DNA of 64,000 nt from the NCBI GenBank assembly GCA_023383055.1, contig JAHDYP010000004.1, forward strand, positions 39,721 to 103,720. Reading direction: 5' to 3'. The translations under genes were made by a program, and so were the position numbers. The stretch is from Verrucomicrobiota bacterium (GTDB taxonomy: Bacteria > Verrucomicrobiota > Verrucomicrobiia > Limisphaerales > JAHDYP01). How positions within the stretch are numbered: position 1 is the first letter of the stretch; each line of letters begins with the position of its first letter. Below, piece by piece: positions 1 through 9,454 of the stretch. The notes under the pieces were generated by a model. The model worked only from the letters and a program-made list of their open reading frames with translations. It ran no database searches and had not been told where the DNA came from.

Positions 1-835
1 CATGACCATCGCCGCAAGCCAAGTGCTTCGAGGTGCCGCCATCGCGCAGGGTGCCGTCGGTGTCGGTCAGGTGGAGGTAACCGATGTTCGAGACGCCGAC
101 GCGCTCGAGGAGTTCGTGCGGGCGACCGGTCGAACCGTTCATGAGATCGAAGTGGCTGGGATCGTAGATCACCTTGAGGTTGGGATGATTCGCGCCTCGA
201 TGAATCCGGAGCAGATGATCGGGCGTGTTGAACACAAACGGCGGTTCGATCTCGAAGGCGGCCACGATGCCCTCATCGGCGGCGATCCTTCCCGCGTCAT
301 GAAACGAACCGGCCAACCGGTCGATCGCCTGGTCGATCGTCTGCTCGCCCAACCCGCCGCCCGGCCAAAGTCCCACGCAAGCGCAGCCCAGCTGCCGGGC
401 GAGCCGCACCCGGGCGCCAAACTGCTCGAGCCAGCGCCGGCGGACGGCCGCGTCGGCAGCGAACGCGCCATCGGCGCCCAGTTGGATCGAGAAGATGCGC
501 AGGCCGAAACCGTCATAGAGCCGGCGCAACGCGCGGATGCGTTCTGTCTCCTCCGGATCCGGATAGCCGCCCATCGGCCAGTCGGAGACGAGCTCGATTC
601 CGTCGAACCCGGTGCGAGCCGCGAAGTCGAGCACTTCCCAGATCGGGTAAGTCTTGCGGTATTTGTGCGTGCCGGATTGGAAACCGTTGAGGCCGACCGC
701 CGTCTTCCAGTCCGTGGTCGGCACGGCGGGTGCCGCGGCGGTCCGGCCGGTTGACTTGAGTGCCAGCGGGAGGGTGGCAGCCAGCGTTAAGGTTCCGATG
801 AAGTCACGACGACTGGCTTTCGAAGACTCGATCAT
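1..835 (-). CDS. TIM-barrel sugar phosphate isomerase/epimerase-like protein with Tat-type signal, truncated by the window edge
   Basis: Reverse-strand reading from ATG at 835: MIESSKASRRDFIGTLTLAATLPLALKSTGRTAAAPAVPTTDWKTAVGLNGFQSGTHKYRKTYPIWEVLDFAARTGFDGIELVSDWPMGG...; missing from the ORF track because its stop lies outside the window. Confidence 0.8.
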   Translation of the reverse strand, partial: MIESSKASRRDFIGTLTLAATLPLALKSTGRTAAAPAVPTTDWKTAVGLNGFQSGTHKYRKTYPIWEVLDFAARTGFDGIELVSDWPMGGYPDPEETERIRALRRLYDGFGLRIFSIQLGADGAFAADAAVRRRWLEQFGARVRLARQLGCACVGLWPGGGLGEQTIDQAIDRLAGSFHDAGRIAADEGIVAAFEIEPPFVFNTPDHLLRIHRGANHPNLKVIYDPSHFDLMNGSTGRPHELLERVGVSNIGYLHLTDTDGTLRDGGTSKHLACGDGH

Positions 836-869
836 GGGCCGATCATGCCGCGGCGCCCCCGGTTTGTCG

Positions 870-2402
870 CTACCAGAAGATGACCAGGAACAGCACCACG
901 CCCGCGATGACCGCCGCGCCGCAAAGCTTGACCCAGGGCGAGGTGGCGGCGTCATACCCGGGTCGTTCCGGCAGCGCCTTGGGCTCCTTCAACGGTCTCC
1001 AGAGCGTGATCAGTCCCATCGCCAGGATCAGCAGCATGAAGGTGACCGCCACCTGGATCAGGAAATTCACTTCGGGGAGCGCGGCCTGGAAAACCCCGTA
1101 GAGGATCGGGCCGCCCAACAGCGCCACCACCCCGGCAGAGCCCGGCGCCTGGCGCACCACCAATCCGAAGAGGAACGCCGCCACGATTCCGGGCCAGATG
1201 TAACCCTGGAACTGCTGGATGAACTGGAACACCCCGCCGAACTTCGGGTCCGCCAGTCGCGGGGCCAGGCTGCAGCCGACCAACACACAAACCACCGTCA
1301 CGATCCGGCCCACGACCACCAACCGCCGCTCCGGCGCCCCGCGGTCGAGGAGTCGATGATATACGTCCATGGTGAAGATCGTGGAAGCGGAATTGATCAT
1401 GGAAGCGAGGGAACTGACGACGGCACCCGCGATGGCGGCCAGCATGAACCCGCGCAGGCCGGCGGGCACCAGGCGCTTGATGAGGGTGGGAAAGGCCTCG
1501 TCCGGCTTGGCCAATTCCGCCCCGTACAGTTGGGCGGCCATGATACCGGGCATGACGATGGCAAACGGCACCAACAACCAGAGCGCACCGGCGAAGATGA
1601 CGCCGAGCTGGCCGTCGCGCAACGATCGGGCCGCCAGGTTCCGCTGCACGATGAACTGGTTCAATCCGCAGTAATAGACAATCACGATCGGCATGCCGGT
1701 AACCACCCCGGTCCATGGCAGACTCGGGTGATCCGCCGGCAGTACCATGTGCAGCTTGTCGGCGTTCGCCGTCGCGAAGGCCGTCCACCCGCCGCACGCG
1801 TCGAGGCCCAAAGCGAAGATGATCCCCCCCCCGGCCAGCAGCGCCAGCCCCAGGAACAGATCCGCCCAGGCCACCGCCTTCAGTCCGCCCCAGGTGGTGT
1901 AAAAGCCCGCCACGATCCCCACCAGCCAGACGGCCAGGCGCAGGTCCACCCCGAAAATCGCGTTCAGGGTCAGCCCTCCCGAATAGAGCACCGCCGTCAG
2001 CAGGACGGTCGTGTAGATGATCACCGTCAGGATCGCCATGATCGACCGCGCCGCCGCGTTGTAGCGGTACTCGAGAAACTCCGGCATGGTGTAAATCCCG
2101 GCCCGCAAGAACCGCGGCAGCAGCGTGAACGCGATCAGCACGATGCCCACCGAACCCGACAACTGCCACGCGCTGACCCCCAAACCCACGTCGCCGGCGC
2201 CTTGTCCGGCCATGCCGACGAACTGTTCGGTCGAGATGTTCGCCGCCACGATCGAGATGCCGATCAACGGCCAGGCCAGCGAACGGCCGCCGAGGAAATA
2301 GCCGGCACTGTCTTTCTTGCCGCGGCTCTTCAAGAAACTGATGGCCAGCACCGCGCCGTAGAACCCCGCGATCACCAACAGATCCAACATGTGGATTTCC
2401 AT
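870..2402 (-). CDS. Sodium/solute symporter (SSS family)
   Basis: 510 aa, multi-TM; DSAGYFLGGRSLAWPLIGISIVAANISTEQFVGMAGQG is typical of SSS transporters. Confidence 0.9.
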   Translation of the reverse strand: MEIHMLDLLVIAGFYGAVLAISFLKSRGKKDSAGYFLGGRSLAWPLIGISIVAANISTEQFVGMAGQGAGDVGLGVSAWQLSGSVGIVLIAFTLLPRFLRAGIYTMPEFLEYRYNAAARSIMAILTVIIYTTVLLTAVLYSGGLTLNAIFGVDLRLAVWLVGIVAGFYTTWGGLKAVAWADLFLGLALLAGGGIIFALGLDACGGWTAFATANADKLHMVLPADHPSLPWTGVVTGMPIVIVYYCGLNQFIVQRNLAARSLRDGQLGVIFAGALWLLVPFAIVMPGIMAAQLYGAELAKPDEAFPTLIKRLVPAGLRGFMLAAIAGAVVSSLASMINSASTIFTMDVYHRLLDRGAPERRLVVVGRIVTVVCVLVGCSLAPRLADPKFGGVFQFIQQFQGYIWPGIVAAFLFGLVVRQAPGSAGVVALLGGPILYGVFQAALPEVNFLIQVAVTFMLLILAMGLITLWRPLKEPKALPERPGYDAATSPWVKLCGAAVIAGVVLFLVIFW

Positions 2403-2442
2403 AAACCGTTTCCTTCAATCCCACCCGGGGCAGCCGCAGTCG

Positions 2443-4563
2443 TCAGTAGGCGCCGCTCGCTCCCATCGGTTGGGCCGGGGATCCCGCCGCCCTCAGCCGC
2501 ACCAGCACCACTCCATGCCGCGGCACCAGCGAGCTGAAGCTCCCACTGCGCACCGCCAGATCCCGCTGACGCCAGAGATCGCGCACCACCTGGGGGCCTT
2601 TGACTTCGAGATCGGCCCAGCGCGCGGTGATCTCGGTTTCGAACTCGCCGCGGTTGCCCAGCCCGACCGCCTTCGAGCCATCCGCCAGCTCCTTGATCAT
2701 CAGAAAGGTTTCTTCGGAGAGCATGACGACCCGTCCGCACTGGCCGAGGGGATCCTGGTTGACCTCGATGACCTCGGGGTTGCAGAGGACATTGAGCGTG
2801 AAGTCGTCCAACCGGTTCATGTCGCCGCTGAAAAAGAGCGGCGACGCCATCAGGCTCCACAACGACATGAACGCATACTGCTCGGTGGGTGTCAGTGGGC
2901 AGGGCCGCGGCTCGCCCATGCCGCGCGCGTTGCCGATATACCCGATCTGGATGTAATCCGGATCGTTCCATTCTCCCGGCCTGGACCACTCGCGATGCTC
3001 GGCATTCTTCAGGGCCACTTCAAAGACGCGGTCCAGCTCGAACCCCAGATCCCCCGCCGTGCGCCAACTGTGGCCCCCCACCTCGGCGCCCCACTTCCAG
3101 ACGTCGCCCATGCCGTATTGACAGAGGTTGAGCAGGATGTCGCGCGGTTGCCGGCACAGCAGGTCACCCATGAGCCGGTAGGGCTTTTGCAGGGCCGCCA
3201 GGCTCGAGTCGCCCCGGGCAATCTCACCATACGAACACCAGTCGTACTTCAGCAGATCGAACCCCCACGCGGCGAACTGTTGGGCGTCCTGTTCCTCGTG
3301 CTGGTAAGCCCCGGCATAACCGGCGCAGGTGAACGGCCCCGGCGAGGTGTAAATGCCGGCCTTGAGCCCGTAAGCGTGGATGTAATCGGTCATCGCGCGC
3401 AGGTCCGGGAAATGCCGGTTGGGAAGAATATTGCCGTCGGCGTCGCGCAATGGCCCCACGCGCATCGGATCGCTCGACTTGGGCGCGTTCATCCAGCAAT
3501 CGTCGATGCTCACGTATTGATAGCCGACATCAGCCATCCCGCTGCGCACCATCGCGTCGGCCGCCTCCCGCATCAGTTGATCCGTGATCCGGTCGTAGTG
3601 CGTATACCAATGGTTCCAACCCATCGGCGGCGTCAGCGCCAGCCGGTCGCCGCTCACAATCCGCAAGGGCCGCTCGTCACTCCCCAGTTTGTTGGTCGCC
3701 CGCAAGGTCACGGCGTACTCGCCGCGCGCCGGCGCCGTGCCGGTGACGATGCCGGTCGCCGCATCCACCTGCAGCCCGGCCGGCAAACGGTCGACTGAGA
3801 ATTGCATCGGCCGGTCGCCTGTGGTCGGGATTCGGTAAAGGAACGGATTACCGGGCCGGCAGCCGTATACGACCGGTCCGTTGATGCGCGGGGCCGGACC
3901 GGGCTTGGGGGTGAGGATGACCGCTTCTTCACGCGGCACGTCGAGGGTGACCGGGCGGACGCCACTGACGACGAATTGCGCCGCCGCCCAATTGGCATGG
4001 TCATAACTGATGCCGTCGCCCCCATCCGCAACCCGCAGGAGCAGCGTCTTGACACCGCGGAGATCGAGGTCGACGGCCTTGGCTTTGTCGCCCGGCTTCA
4101 TGACCCCGGACTCCCAACATTTCCGGCCATCGGCATAAACCAGGAACTCGACCGAACCGGGTCCCTCCGCGGCGTCGTCCAACCCCACCGCGGCCTGGAA
4201 GCGCTCCGTCCCACCCGCCAGTTCGACCCAGAGCGTGCTGTGGGCATGGGTGCCGACGCCGTGAGCGAACGCTTGTCCGGCGATGGCCAGCGGTCGTTCC
4301 CGCATCGACCGGTTGATCTGCGGCTGGCCCCAGCCTTGTCGCATCTTGGCAAGATCAAGGGTCTCGAGGCCGACGGTTTCCGCGGCGCACAGCGGCAGTG
4401 CCGAGGTCAGCAAGAGAGAGGCGGCGAAGCCGACCGCCGCGTGGGCGTAAAAGTTCGGGATGAGCTTGCGGGTGCGGAACTCGGGCTGCAAACCGCCGGC
4501 AGCACGAGCGTATTCATCGGAGTGTCCCGCGGATGCCGGTTCGAGAGTCGATAGCGGATTCAT
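2443..4563 (-). CDS. Exported GH27-type alpha-galactosidase with N-terminal NPCBM-like domain
   Basis: LTPPMGWNHWYTHYDRITDQLMREAADAMVRSGMADVGYQYVSIDDCWM and LLKYDWCSYG motifs of GH27; N-terminal FAHGVGTHAHSTLWVELAGG resembles NPCBM. Confidence 0.88.
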   Translation of the reverse strand: MNPLSTLEPASAGHSDEYARAAGGLQPEFRTRKLIPNFYAHAAVGFAASLLLTSALPLCAAETVGLETLDLAKMRQGWGQPQINRSMRERPLAIAGQAFAHGVGTHAHSTLWVELAGGTERFQAAVGLDDAAEGPGSVEFLVYADGRKCWESGVMKPGDKAKAVDLDLRGVKTLLLRVADGGDGISYDHANWAAAQFVVSGVRPVTLDVPREEAVILTPKPGPAPRINGPVVYGCRPGNPFLYRIPTTGDRPMQFSVDRLPAGLQVDAATGIVTGTAPARGEYAVTLRATNKLGSDERPLRIVSGDRLALTPPMGWNHWYTHYDRITDQLMREAADAMVRSGMADVGYQYVSIDDCWMNAPKSSDPMRVGPLRDADGNILPNRHFPDLRAMTDYIHAYGLKAGIYTSPGPFTCAGYAGAYQHEEQDAQQFAAWGFDLLKYDWCSYGEIARGDSSLAALQKPYRLMGDLLCRQPRDILLNLCQYGMGDVWKWGAEVGGHSWRTAGDLGFELDRVFEVALKNAEHREWSRPGEWNDPDYIQIGYIGNARGMGEPRPCPLTPTEQYAFMSLWSLMASPLFFSGDMNRLDDFTLNVLCNPEVIEVNQDPLGQCGRVVMLSEETFLMIKELADGSKAVGLGNRGEFETEITARWADLEVKGPQVVRDLWRQRDLAVRSGSFSSLVPRHGVVLVRLRAAGSPAQPMGASGAY

Positions 4564-4617
4564 GGCCTGGGGTCGTTGTGCGACGAATTGTGCTGAGGTT
4601 CACGCCCGCCGTCAATC

Positions 4618-5742
4618 TCAGGCCAGTCGCTCGATCTTCGCCCGGAGCAAATGCAAATTGCGATGCGGGTTAGTCGGATCGGGATTCCAGTTGGCTTCCA
4701 CCAGAATCGGACCGTTCGCGGTCAGCGCGATGTCCCAACCCACAAAACGTAACGGCAGAAACTCCCGCGCCGCGGTCTTCGCCAACTGACACGCCTCGTT
4801 CCAAAATGGAAGTTGGAAACCCTCGATCGCCTCGCCGGTATCCGGGTGCCTCGAGGCCGTCAGATAGCCGGCCCCATGGGGATTGCCAGCCATCGCCGCG
4901 AACAACGTGCCCCGCTCGAGGTCAGCCCGCGCCGTCACGTTCCCAGTGGCGCCGTGATGGAAATTGTCGATGGCGTTGCCGCCCACAATGACCTTGAGAT
5001 GCGCGTGCAAGAGGTGCGGCTGCCCCTGGCGATCGGATAGCGTGATGAGCCGGGCACATTGCAGGTACGGACTGCCGCTCAGCCGCCTCAGGTCCGGATG
5101 ATTGTGAATGCGTTCCTGGATGACCCATCCCCGAATCCCGGCACCCACATAAAGTCGATCCACCAGTTCGGCCGCCCGCAAGACTCGGTCCGCATGGTCC
5201 GCAAAGCACTTGTCCGGCGTCCGCTCAAGCACTTGGACCCCGCTCCCATAACCGCCAAACCCCGGCTTGATGACCAGCCCGGCCGGACAATCCGACTCCA
5301 GGAAACCGCACCACGCCTCGCGGGTCTCGGGTGCCGGCCGACCTCGCGCCCAACCGGGCCGCTCGCCCAGGAACAGGGCCCAGAGTCGTGGCGTCGGCAA
5401 TCCGTGCGCGGCACAGTACCGGTAAAAGATGCCCTTGTCCTCCGCCAGGACCCGCCACGCCTCCGGGTTCAGCCGCTGCTCGATCAGGGTCATGGCTCTT
5501 CGGCTGGTGAACCGCGGCAGATCGTCGGCCGACAATGCCGGATCCAGCAATCCCAACCGCAAGATCTCCTCCGCCGTGAACAGCTCCCGGCCCACGAGCC
5601 GCGCCGCGCGGCGCACCGCCGGCGCATAGCCGCGTCCGAACAGCGGCGTGAACCGCGCCGCCACCCGCAATGCCCGGCCCAGATCCCGCAACACATGATC
5701 TGGACGCCGCTTCTTCAGGGGAGGAGGTTTGGGGTTTGGCAT
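4618..5742 (-). CDS. Sugar-transfer-associated ATP-grasp-like protein
   Basis: GLVIKPGFGGYGSGVQVLE, VIQERIHNHPDLRRLSGSPYLQCARLITL, FVGWDIALTANGPILVEANWNPD; start placed at MPNPKPP, 4 bp downstream of the tyrA stop. Confidence 0.75.
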   Translation of the reverse strand: MPNPKPPPLKKRRPDHVLRDLGRALRVAARFTPLFGRGYAPAVRRAARLVGRELFTAEEILRLGLLDPALSADDLPRFTSRRAMTLIEQRLNPEAWRVLAEDKGIFYRYCAAHGLPTPRLWALFLGERPGWARGRPAPETREAWCGFLESDCPAGLVIKPGFGGYGSGVQVLERTPDKCFADHADRVLRAAELVDRLYVGAGIRGWVIQERIHNHPDLRRLSGSPYLQCARLITLSDRQGQPHLLHAHLKVIVGGNAIDNFHHGATGNVTARADLERGTLFAAMAGNPHGAGYLTASRHPDTGEAIEGFQLPFWNEACQLAKTAAREFLPLRFVGWDIALTANGPILVEANWNPDPTNPHRNLHLLRAKIERLA

Positions 5743-5746
5743 GGAC

Positions 5747-6928
5747 TCAGGGAAGGTCCTTATAGCGGTGGACCAGTTTTTCGACGAGGAAACTGCTCTC
5801 GCGCATGGCCTGCTCGCCAAACGGCCCAAACCAGTCGGCAATCTCGCGGAACCGGTCGACGAACTCGGCTTTATCGACTCGCTCCAGCAACTCCAGGTTC
5901 CGCTGGAGGGATTGGAGGTAATCCTTCAGGAGCGCGACACGCTCGGGCGTGGCGAAGATGATCTCGGCATAGAGCGCTGGGTCCTGGGCGAAAAGCCGGC
6001 CCACCATGACCAATTCCAGCCGGTAAATCGGGCTGGAAAGTTCGAGCGTGCGCATGATGGGCACCCGGCGCGCATGCAGGAATCGACCGAAGGTGAAGGT
6101 GGCGAAGTGTCGGAGGGCCTGCACGACGCCCATGGTCTCGTCGTGTTCTTCGGGCGAGGTTCGAACCAGGACGTTGCCCCAGACGGTCAACTGGTCCAAC
6201 AGCCACTGGCCACGCCGCGGATCACGCCCGGGGCTGACCACCACGATCTGGCGGTCCATGGTCTTGGTCGCAGGCCCGAAGAGCGGGTGCAACCCGAGGA
6301 CCGGCCCGGCATGAGCGCTCAGCATGGCGTTCACGGGCTCGCGCTTGAGACTGGTAATGTCCGCCAGCAGACACTCACGGGGCAAATGCGGGGCGATCCG
6401 GGCTGCGACGGCCGGGGTGACGTCGATCGGAACCGCCAGCAAACAGAGATCGATCCCCGCGGCCAAAGCCTCGACCTGGTCCCAGTCCTCGCGGTCCAGA
6501 ATCCGCACCTGGTAGTCGGATTGAATGAACCAGCGGGAGAAAAAACCGCCCATGCCACCGCGGCCGCCGACGATCAGGACCCGCGCGCCGGGCCGGACAC
6601 CGCGCCGACTCAACGTGTCGAGCTGCCCCACGCGCGAGTTGCGCAGCACCGTCCGGAAGAGATCCTCGATATAGTCCGGATCGAGACCCACGGCGGCGGC
6701 TTGAACCCGCCGGGCCGAGATCAGGTCCTCCTCGCGGGCGGGATGGGAAGCCGGGAGATCGTTCTCCCGCTTCACACGGGCGACGCGCTCGACCACCTCG
6801 CGGCGCCGGGCCAGCAGACTGACCAACTCGGTGTCGAGGCTGTCGATCTGGGCGCGCAACGTCTCGATCGTGTCGGGCGCCCGGCTGCCGACGGCAGCCG
6901 CGGGAATCTCAGGTTTGGGGTCGCGCAT
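5747..6928 (-). CDS. tyrA: Bifunctional chorismate mutase/prephenate dehydrogenase (T-protein)
   Basis: N-terminal chorismate mutase helix IETLRAQIDSLDTELVSLLARRREVVERVARVKRE followed by VLIVGGRGGMGGFFSRWF and LGLHPLFGP. Confidence 0.9.
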   Translation of the reverse strand: MRDPKPEIPAAAVGSRAPDTIETLRAQIDSLDTELVSLLARRREVVERVARVKRENDLPASHPAREEDLISARRVQAAAVGLDPDYIEDLFRTVLRNSRVGQLDTLSRRGVRPGARVLIVGGRGGMGGFFSRWFIQSDYQVRILDREDWDQVEALAAGIDLCLLAVPIDVTPAVAARIAPHLPRECLLADITSLKREPVNAMLSAHAGPVLGLHPLFGPATKTMDRQIVVVSPGRDPRRGQWLLDQLTVWGNVLVRTSPEEHDETMGVVQALRHFATFTFGRFLHARRVPIMRTLELSSPIYRLELVMVGRLFAQDPALYAEIIFATPERVALLKDYLQSLQRNLELLERVDKAEFVDRFREIADWFGPFGEQAMRESSFLVEKLVHRYKDLP

Positions 6929-7083
6929 GGGCTGGTGCACCCGGCTCGATACGGCCGGAAGAACAGGGCTCGAACCTGCATTATTCGCCGCACGCAGCGC
7001 AAGCCGGTTCTTTCCAGTCCGCGAACCCGCACCCGGGCCATCTCGACGCTGGCCTGCACCTTTCCCAGCCCGGCGCCGCCGAG

Positions 7084-7139
7084 TTTGGACATTCGACGTT
7101 CGGCGTTCGACATCCAACGCTCAACGTCCAACGTCCAAC
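7084..7139. repeat. Degenerate 7-bp tandem repeat (heptad GTTGGAC/GTCGAAC, about 8 units)
   Basis: Minus-strand reading GTTGGAC GTTGGAC GTTGAGC GTTGGAT GTCGAAC GCCGAAC GTCGAAT GTCCAAA. Confidence 0.9.
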
Positions 7140-7208
7140 CCCTCCAAACGAGCTTGCCAGGATCAGAATTGAGCCTAGCTTCATGGGCAGATCCAATTCC
7201 CCACTCCC

Positions 7209-8003
7209 ATGAATACAACGACTCGCCCAGCGTGCGCGGTTACCCGCAAAGAGGCGTTTACGCTCATCGAACTTCTCGTCGTCATCGCCATTATCGCCAT
7301 CCTGGCCGGCATGCTTTTGCCCGCACTCGCCAAGGCCAAAGCCAAAGGCCACCAAACCGTCTGCCTGGGCAATCTGAAGCAACTGCAGCTCTGCTGGATG
7401 ATGTACGCCTCGGACAACCAGGAGGCGCTCGTCCCGAACGATCCCAACGTGGGGCCGGGCTCCAAATCGTGGATCCTGGGCTATATGCACGACAACAGCC
7501 CGGACTCGACCAACGCCCAGTTGATTGCCCAGGGAAGCCTTTACCGCTACAACGAAGCCACCGCCATCTACCGTTGCCCGGCCGACCTCGGCCGCTCGAC
7601 CTTCGGCTCAGGCAAGCTGCCCCGCGTCCGTTCCTACGCCATGAATTGCTACATGAACGGCGTCGACGTCGGCCGCGATTACGGCGGGTACCAAGGCTAT
7701 CAGGTGAACCGGAAAACCGGCGAAATCAACCGCCCCGGCCCGTCCGGCGCCTTCGTCCTCCTCGACGAACACGAGAACAGCATCGACGACGGCCATTTCG
7801 GATTCAACCCCGAGGGCGACAAGTGGATGAACCTCCCCGGCATGTGGCACAACCAGGGCTGCAATTTCTCCTTCGCCGACGGCCACGTCGAAATCGTCAA
7901 ATGGCACGACCCCCGAACCCTCGCCCTCAAGGTCATCAATACCGTTTCCACCCCGGACAACGCCGACCTGCGGAAGCTCCAGTCCATCCTGGCCACAAAG
8001 TAA
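7209..8003 (+). CDS. Type IV pilin-like / pseudopilin protein with N-terminal methylation motif and H-X9-DG-type C-terminus
   Basis: [58 protein letters not shown]-terminal [22 protein letters not shown]. Confidence 0.92.
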   Translation: MNTTTRPACAVTRKEAFTLIELLVVIAIIAILAGMLLPALAKAKAKGHQTVCLGNLKQLQLCWMMYASDNQEALVPNDPNVGPGSKSWILGYMHDNSPDSTNAQLIAQGSLYRYNEATAIYRCPADLGRSTFGSGKLPRVRSYAMNCYMNGVDVGRDYGGYQGYQVNRKTGEINRPGPSGAFVLLDEHENSIDDGHFGFNPEGDKWMNLPGMWHNQGCNFSFADGHVEIVKWHDPRTLALKVINTVSTPDNADLRKLQSILATK

Positions 8004-8249
8004 GCGCGCGCGGGTTTGAACAGCTTACACGGCTCGCGTGGGTTTCTTGGCCTCACTCCGGAAGTGTATCCGCGCCCATCCGTCTTCCCTGGTCCTACCG
8101 CTCATTCGTGTCGTCCGGGAATTGGCGAGGAACACTCCGGACCACTTGCCGCCGGGTTTCAAGTGGGTTCTGATCTGATGCGGTCCTGCGGTGGGGGGGC
8201 GTGGATCGCGCTTGAAACGAACCCCGAGTAATGGAAGCTTTGCACCAAT

Positions 8250-8372
8250 ATGAAAAAACTGTTCATTGCGGTGACGCTGTTGGCCTTGGTGGGCACCGTC
8301 TTGGTGACGGGCTGCAAGCAGGAAGAATCACCCCCGGAAACTCCGTCCACCAACGCTCCAGCCCAGCCATAG
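8250..8372 (+). CDS. 40-aa putative lipoprotein
   Basis: MKKLFIAVTLLALVGTVLVTGCKQEESPPETPSTNAPAQP*: positively charged N-terminus, hydrophobic core, VTGC lipobox; below the ORF-track length cutoff. Confidence 0.65.
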   Translation: MKKLFIAVTLLALVGTVLVTGCKQEESPPETPSTNAPAQP

Positions 8373-8487
8373 CCTCAAACCAGAGTCTTACTCGCACAAA
8401 CCTGACTCCGCGGCGCGGTGAGCCGATAGAACGGAACCTTCTCCCTCGAGAACCTCGGTTTCATGGCGAGGTCTTCATGGTTAAGAA

Positions 8488-8565
8488 TGGTCGGAGCGAC
8501 AGGATTCGAACCTGCGACATCCAGCTCCCAAAGCTGGCGCTCTAGCCAGGCTGAGCTACGCTCCG
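8488..8565 (-). tRNA. tRNA-Pro(TGG), CCA encoded
   Basis: Reverse-strand cggagcgtagctcagcctggctagagcgccagctttgggagctggatgtcgcaggttcgaatcctgtcgctccgacca; anticodon loop TTTGGGA. Confidence 0.95.
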
Positions 8566-8670
8566 ACCCAGGAGGCGCTGGCCATCATGCCAGACCCCCG
8601 CGCCACTGCAAGCGACATTGTGGGGGCGCATTGACAAAGCCCCGGCACTCCTTATCCTGTGCCCCGGCGT

Positions 8671-8745
<75 letters not shown>

Positions 8746-8807
8746 CCAAGAAACCCAATAAAACAAGGATCTTTCAGCATTTCCAGCCGGTCAACACAAA
8801 CTGACGC

Positions 8808-9404
8808 TCAATCAAGCCTCATCACCGAATAGAAACCAGAAGCTGCGGCGGTCTCTGGATGGAACCAGTAAGTCAAGGGACCGATGGCGGTGGAAACCTC
8901 GCCAATTCTCGTCCAATGGGACTGGGTGAAATCACTTTTCCACACCACGACGTAAGATTTGCCCACCTCACTAGGCCAAGCCAGCAGGACTCCGTATTGA
9001 TCGAATCTTGAGACCCTGACCTGGGGAATCAATGTCAAAATGGGCACGCGGTACCGGAAGGTGTTCGATGGGTCACTTTCCAGCCCATAGGGATTGTAAG
9101 CAACGACATAGAAGGAGACGGTCTTACCTTCTTCCAGGCCATCAATCTTATACTCTGTGACATCGCCGACGTCGATTCTGAGGTGTTTATCCGCTTCTTC
9201 CCAGTGGATGTGGAGTGCATAGCCGGCTACTTCCGGGCCTGAAACCGGAGGCCTCCATGTAAGCGTAAGTCCTTGAACATGTGGTTGAGGGCATAAGCTA
9301 AAGATGCAAACAGCGGCGAAACCACTGACGCTAACCCGCACACGCGAAAACACTGTCTTGATAAGTCCCTTCGTAGGAAGCACCGCGCAAAGTATCGTGT
9401 TCAT
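8808..9404 (-). CDS. Exported fibronectin type III-like domain protein
   Basis: 198 aa; LTWRPPVSGPEVAGYALHIHWEE...YKIDGLEEGKTVSFYVVAYNPYGLESDPSN reads as an FnIII strand pattern; C-terminus ends ...FYSVMRLD. Confidence 0.65.
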   Translation of the reverse strand: MNTILCAVLPTKGLIKTVFSRVRVSVSGFAAVCIFSLCPQPHVQGLTLTWRPPVSGPEVAGYALHIHWEEADKHLRIDVGDVTEYKIDGLEEGKTVSFYVVAYNPYGLESDPSNTFRYRVPILTLIPQVRVSRFDQYGVLLAWPSEVGKSYVVVWKSDFTQSHWTRIGEVSTAIGPLTYWFHPETAAASGFYSVMRLD

Positions 9405-9454
9405 GATCCTCCTGCAACTTTAACGAAAGTGCATGGCACGTGTCAGCCAAGTCC

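Noticed and set aside
654-2537. 627-aa + strand ORF
   Set aside because: Antisense to the SSS symporter; low-complexity R/H/Q-rich composition typical of high-GC antisense frames.
5729-8173. 814-aa + strand ORF
   Set aside because: Antisense to tyrA and out of frame over the pilin-like gene; no domain-like sequence.
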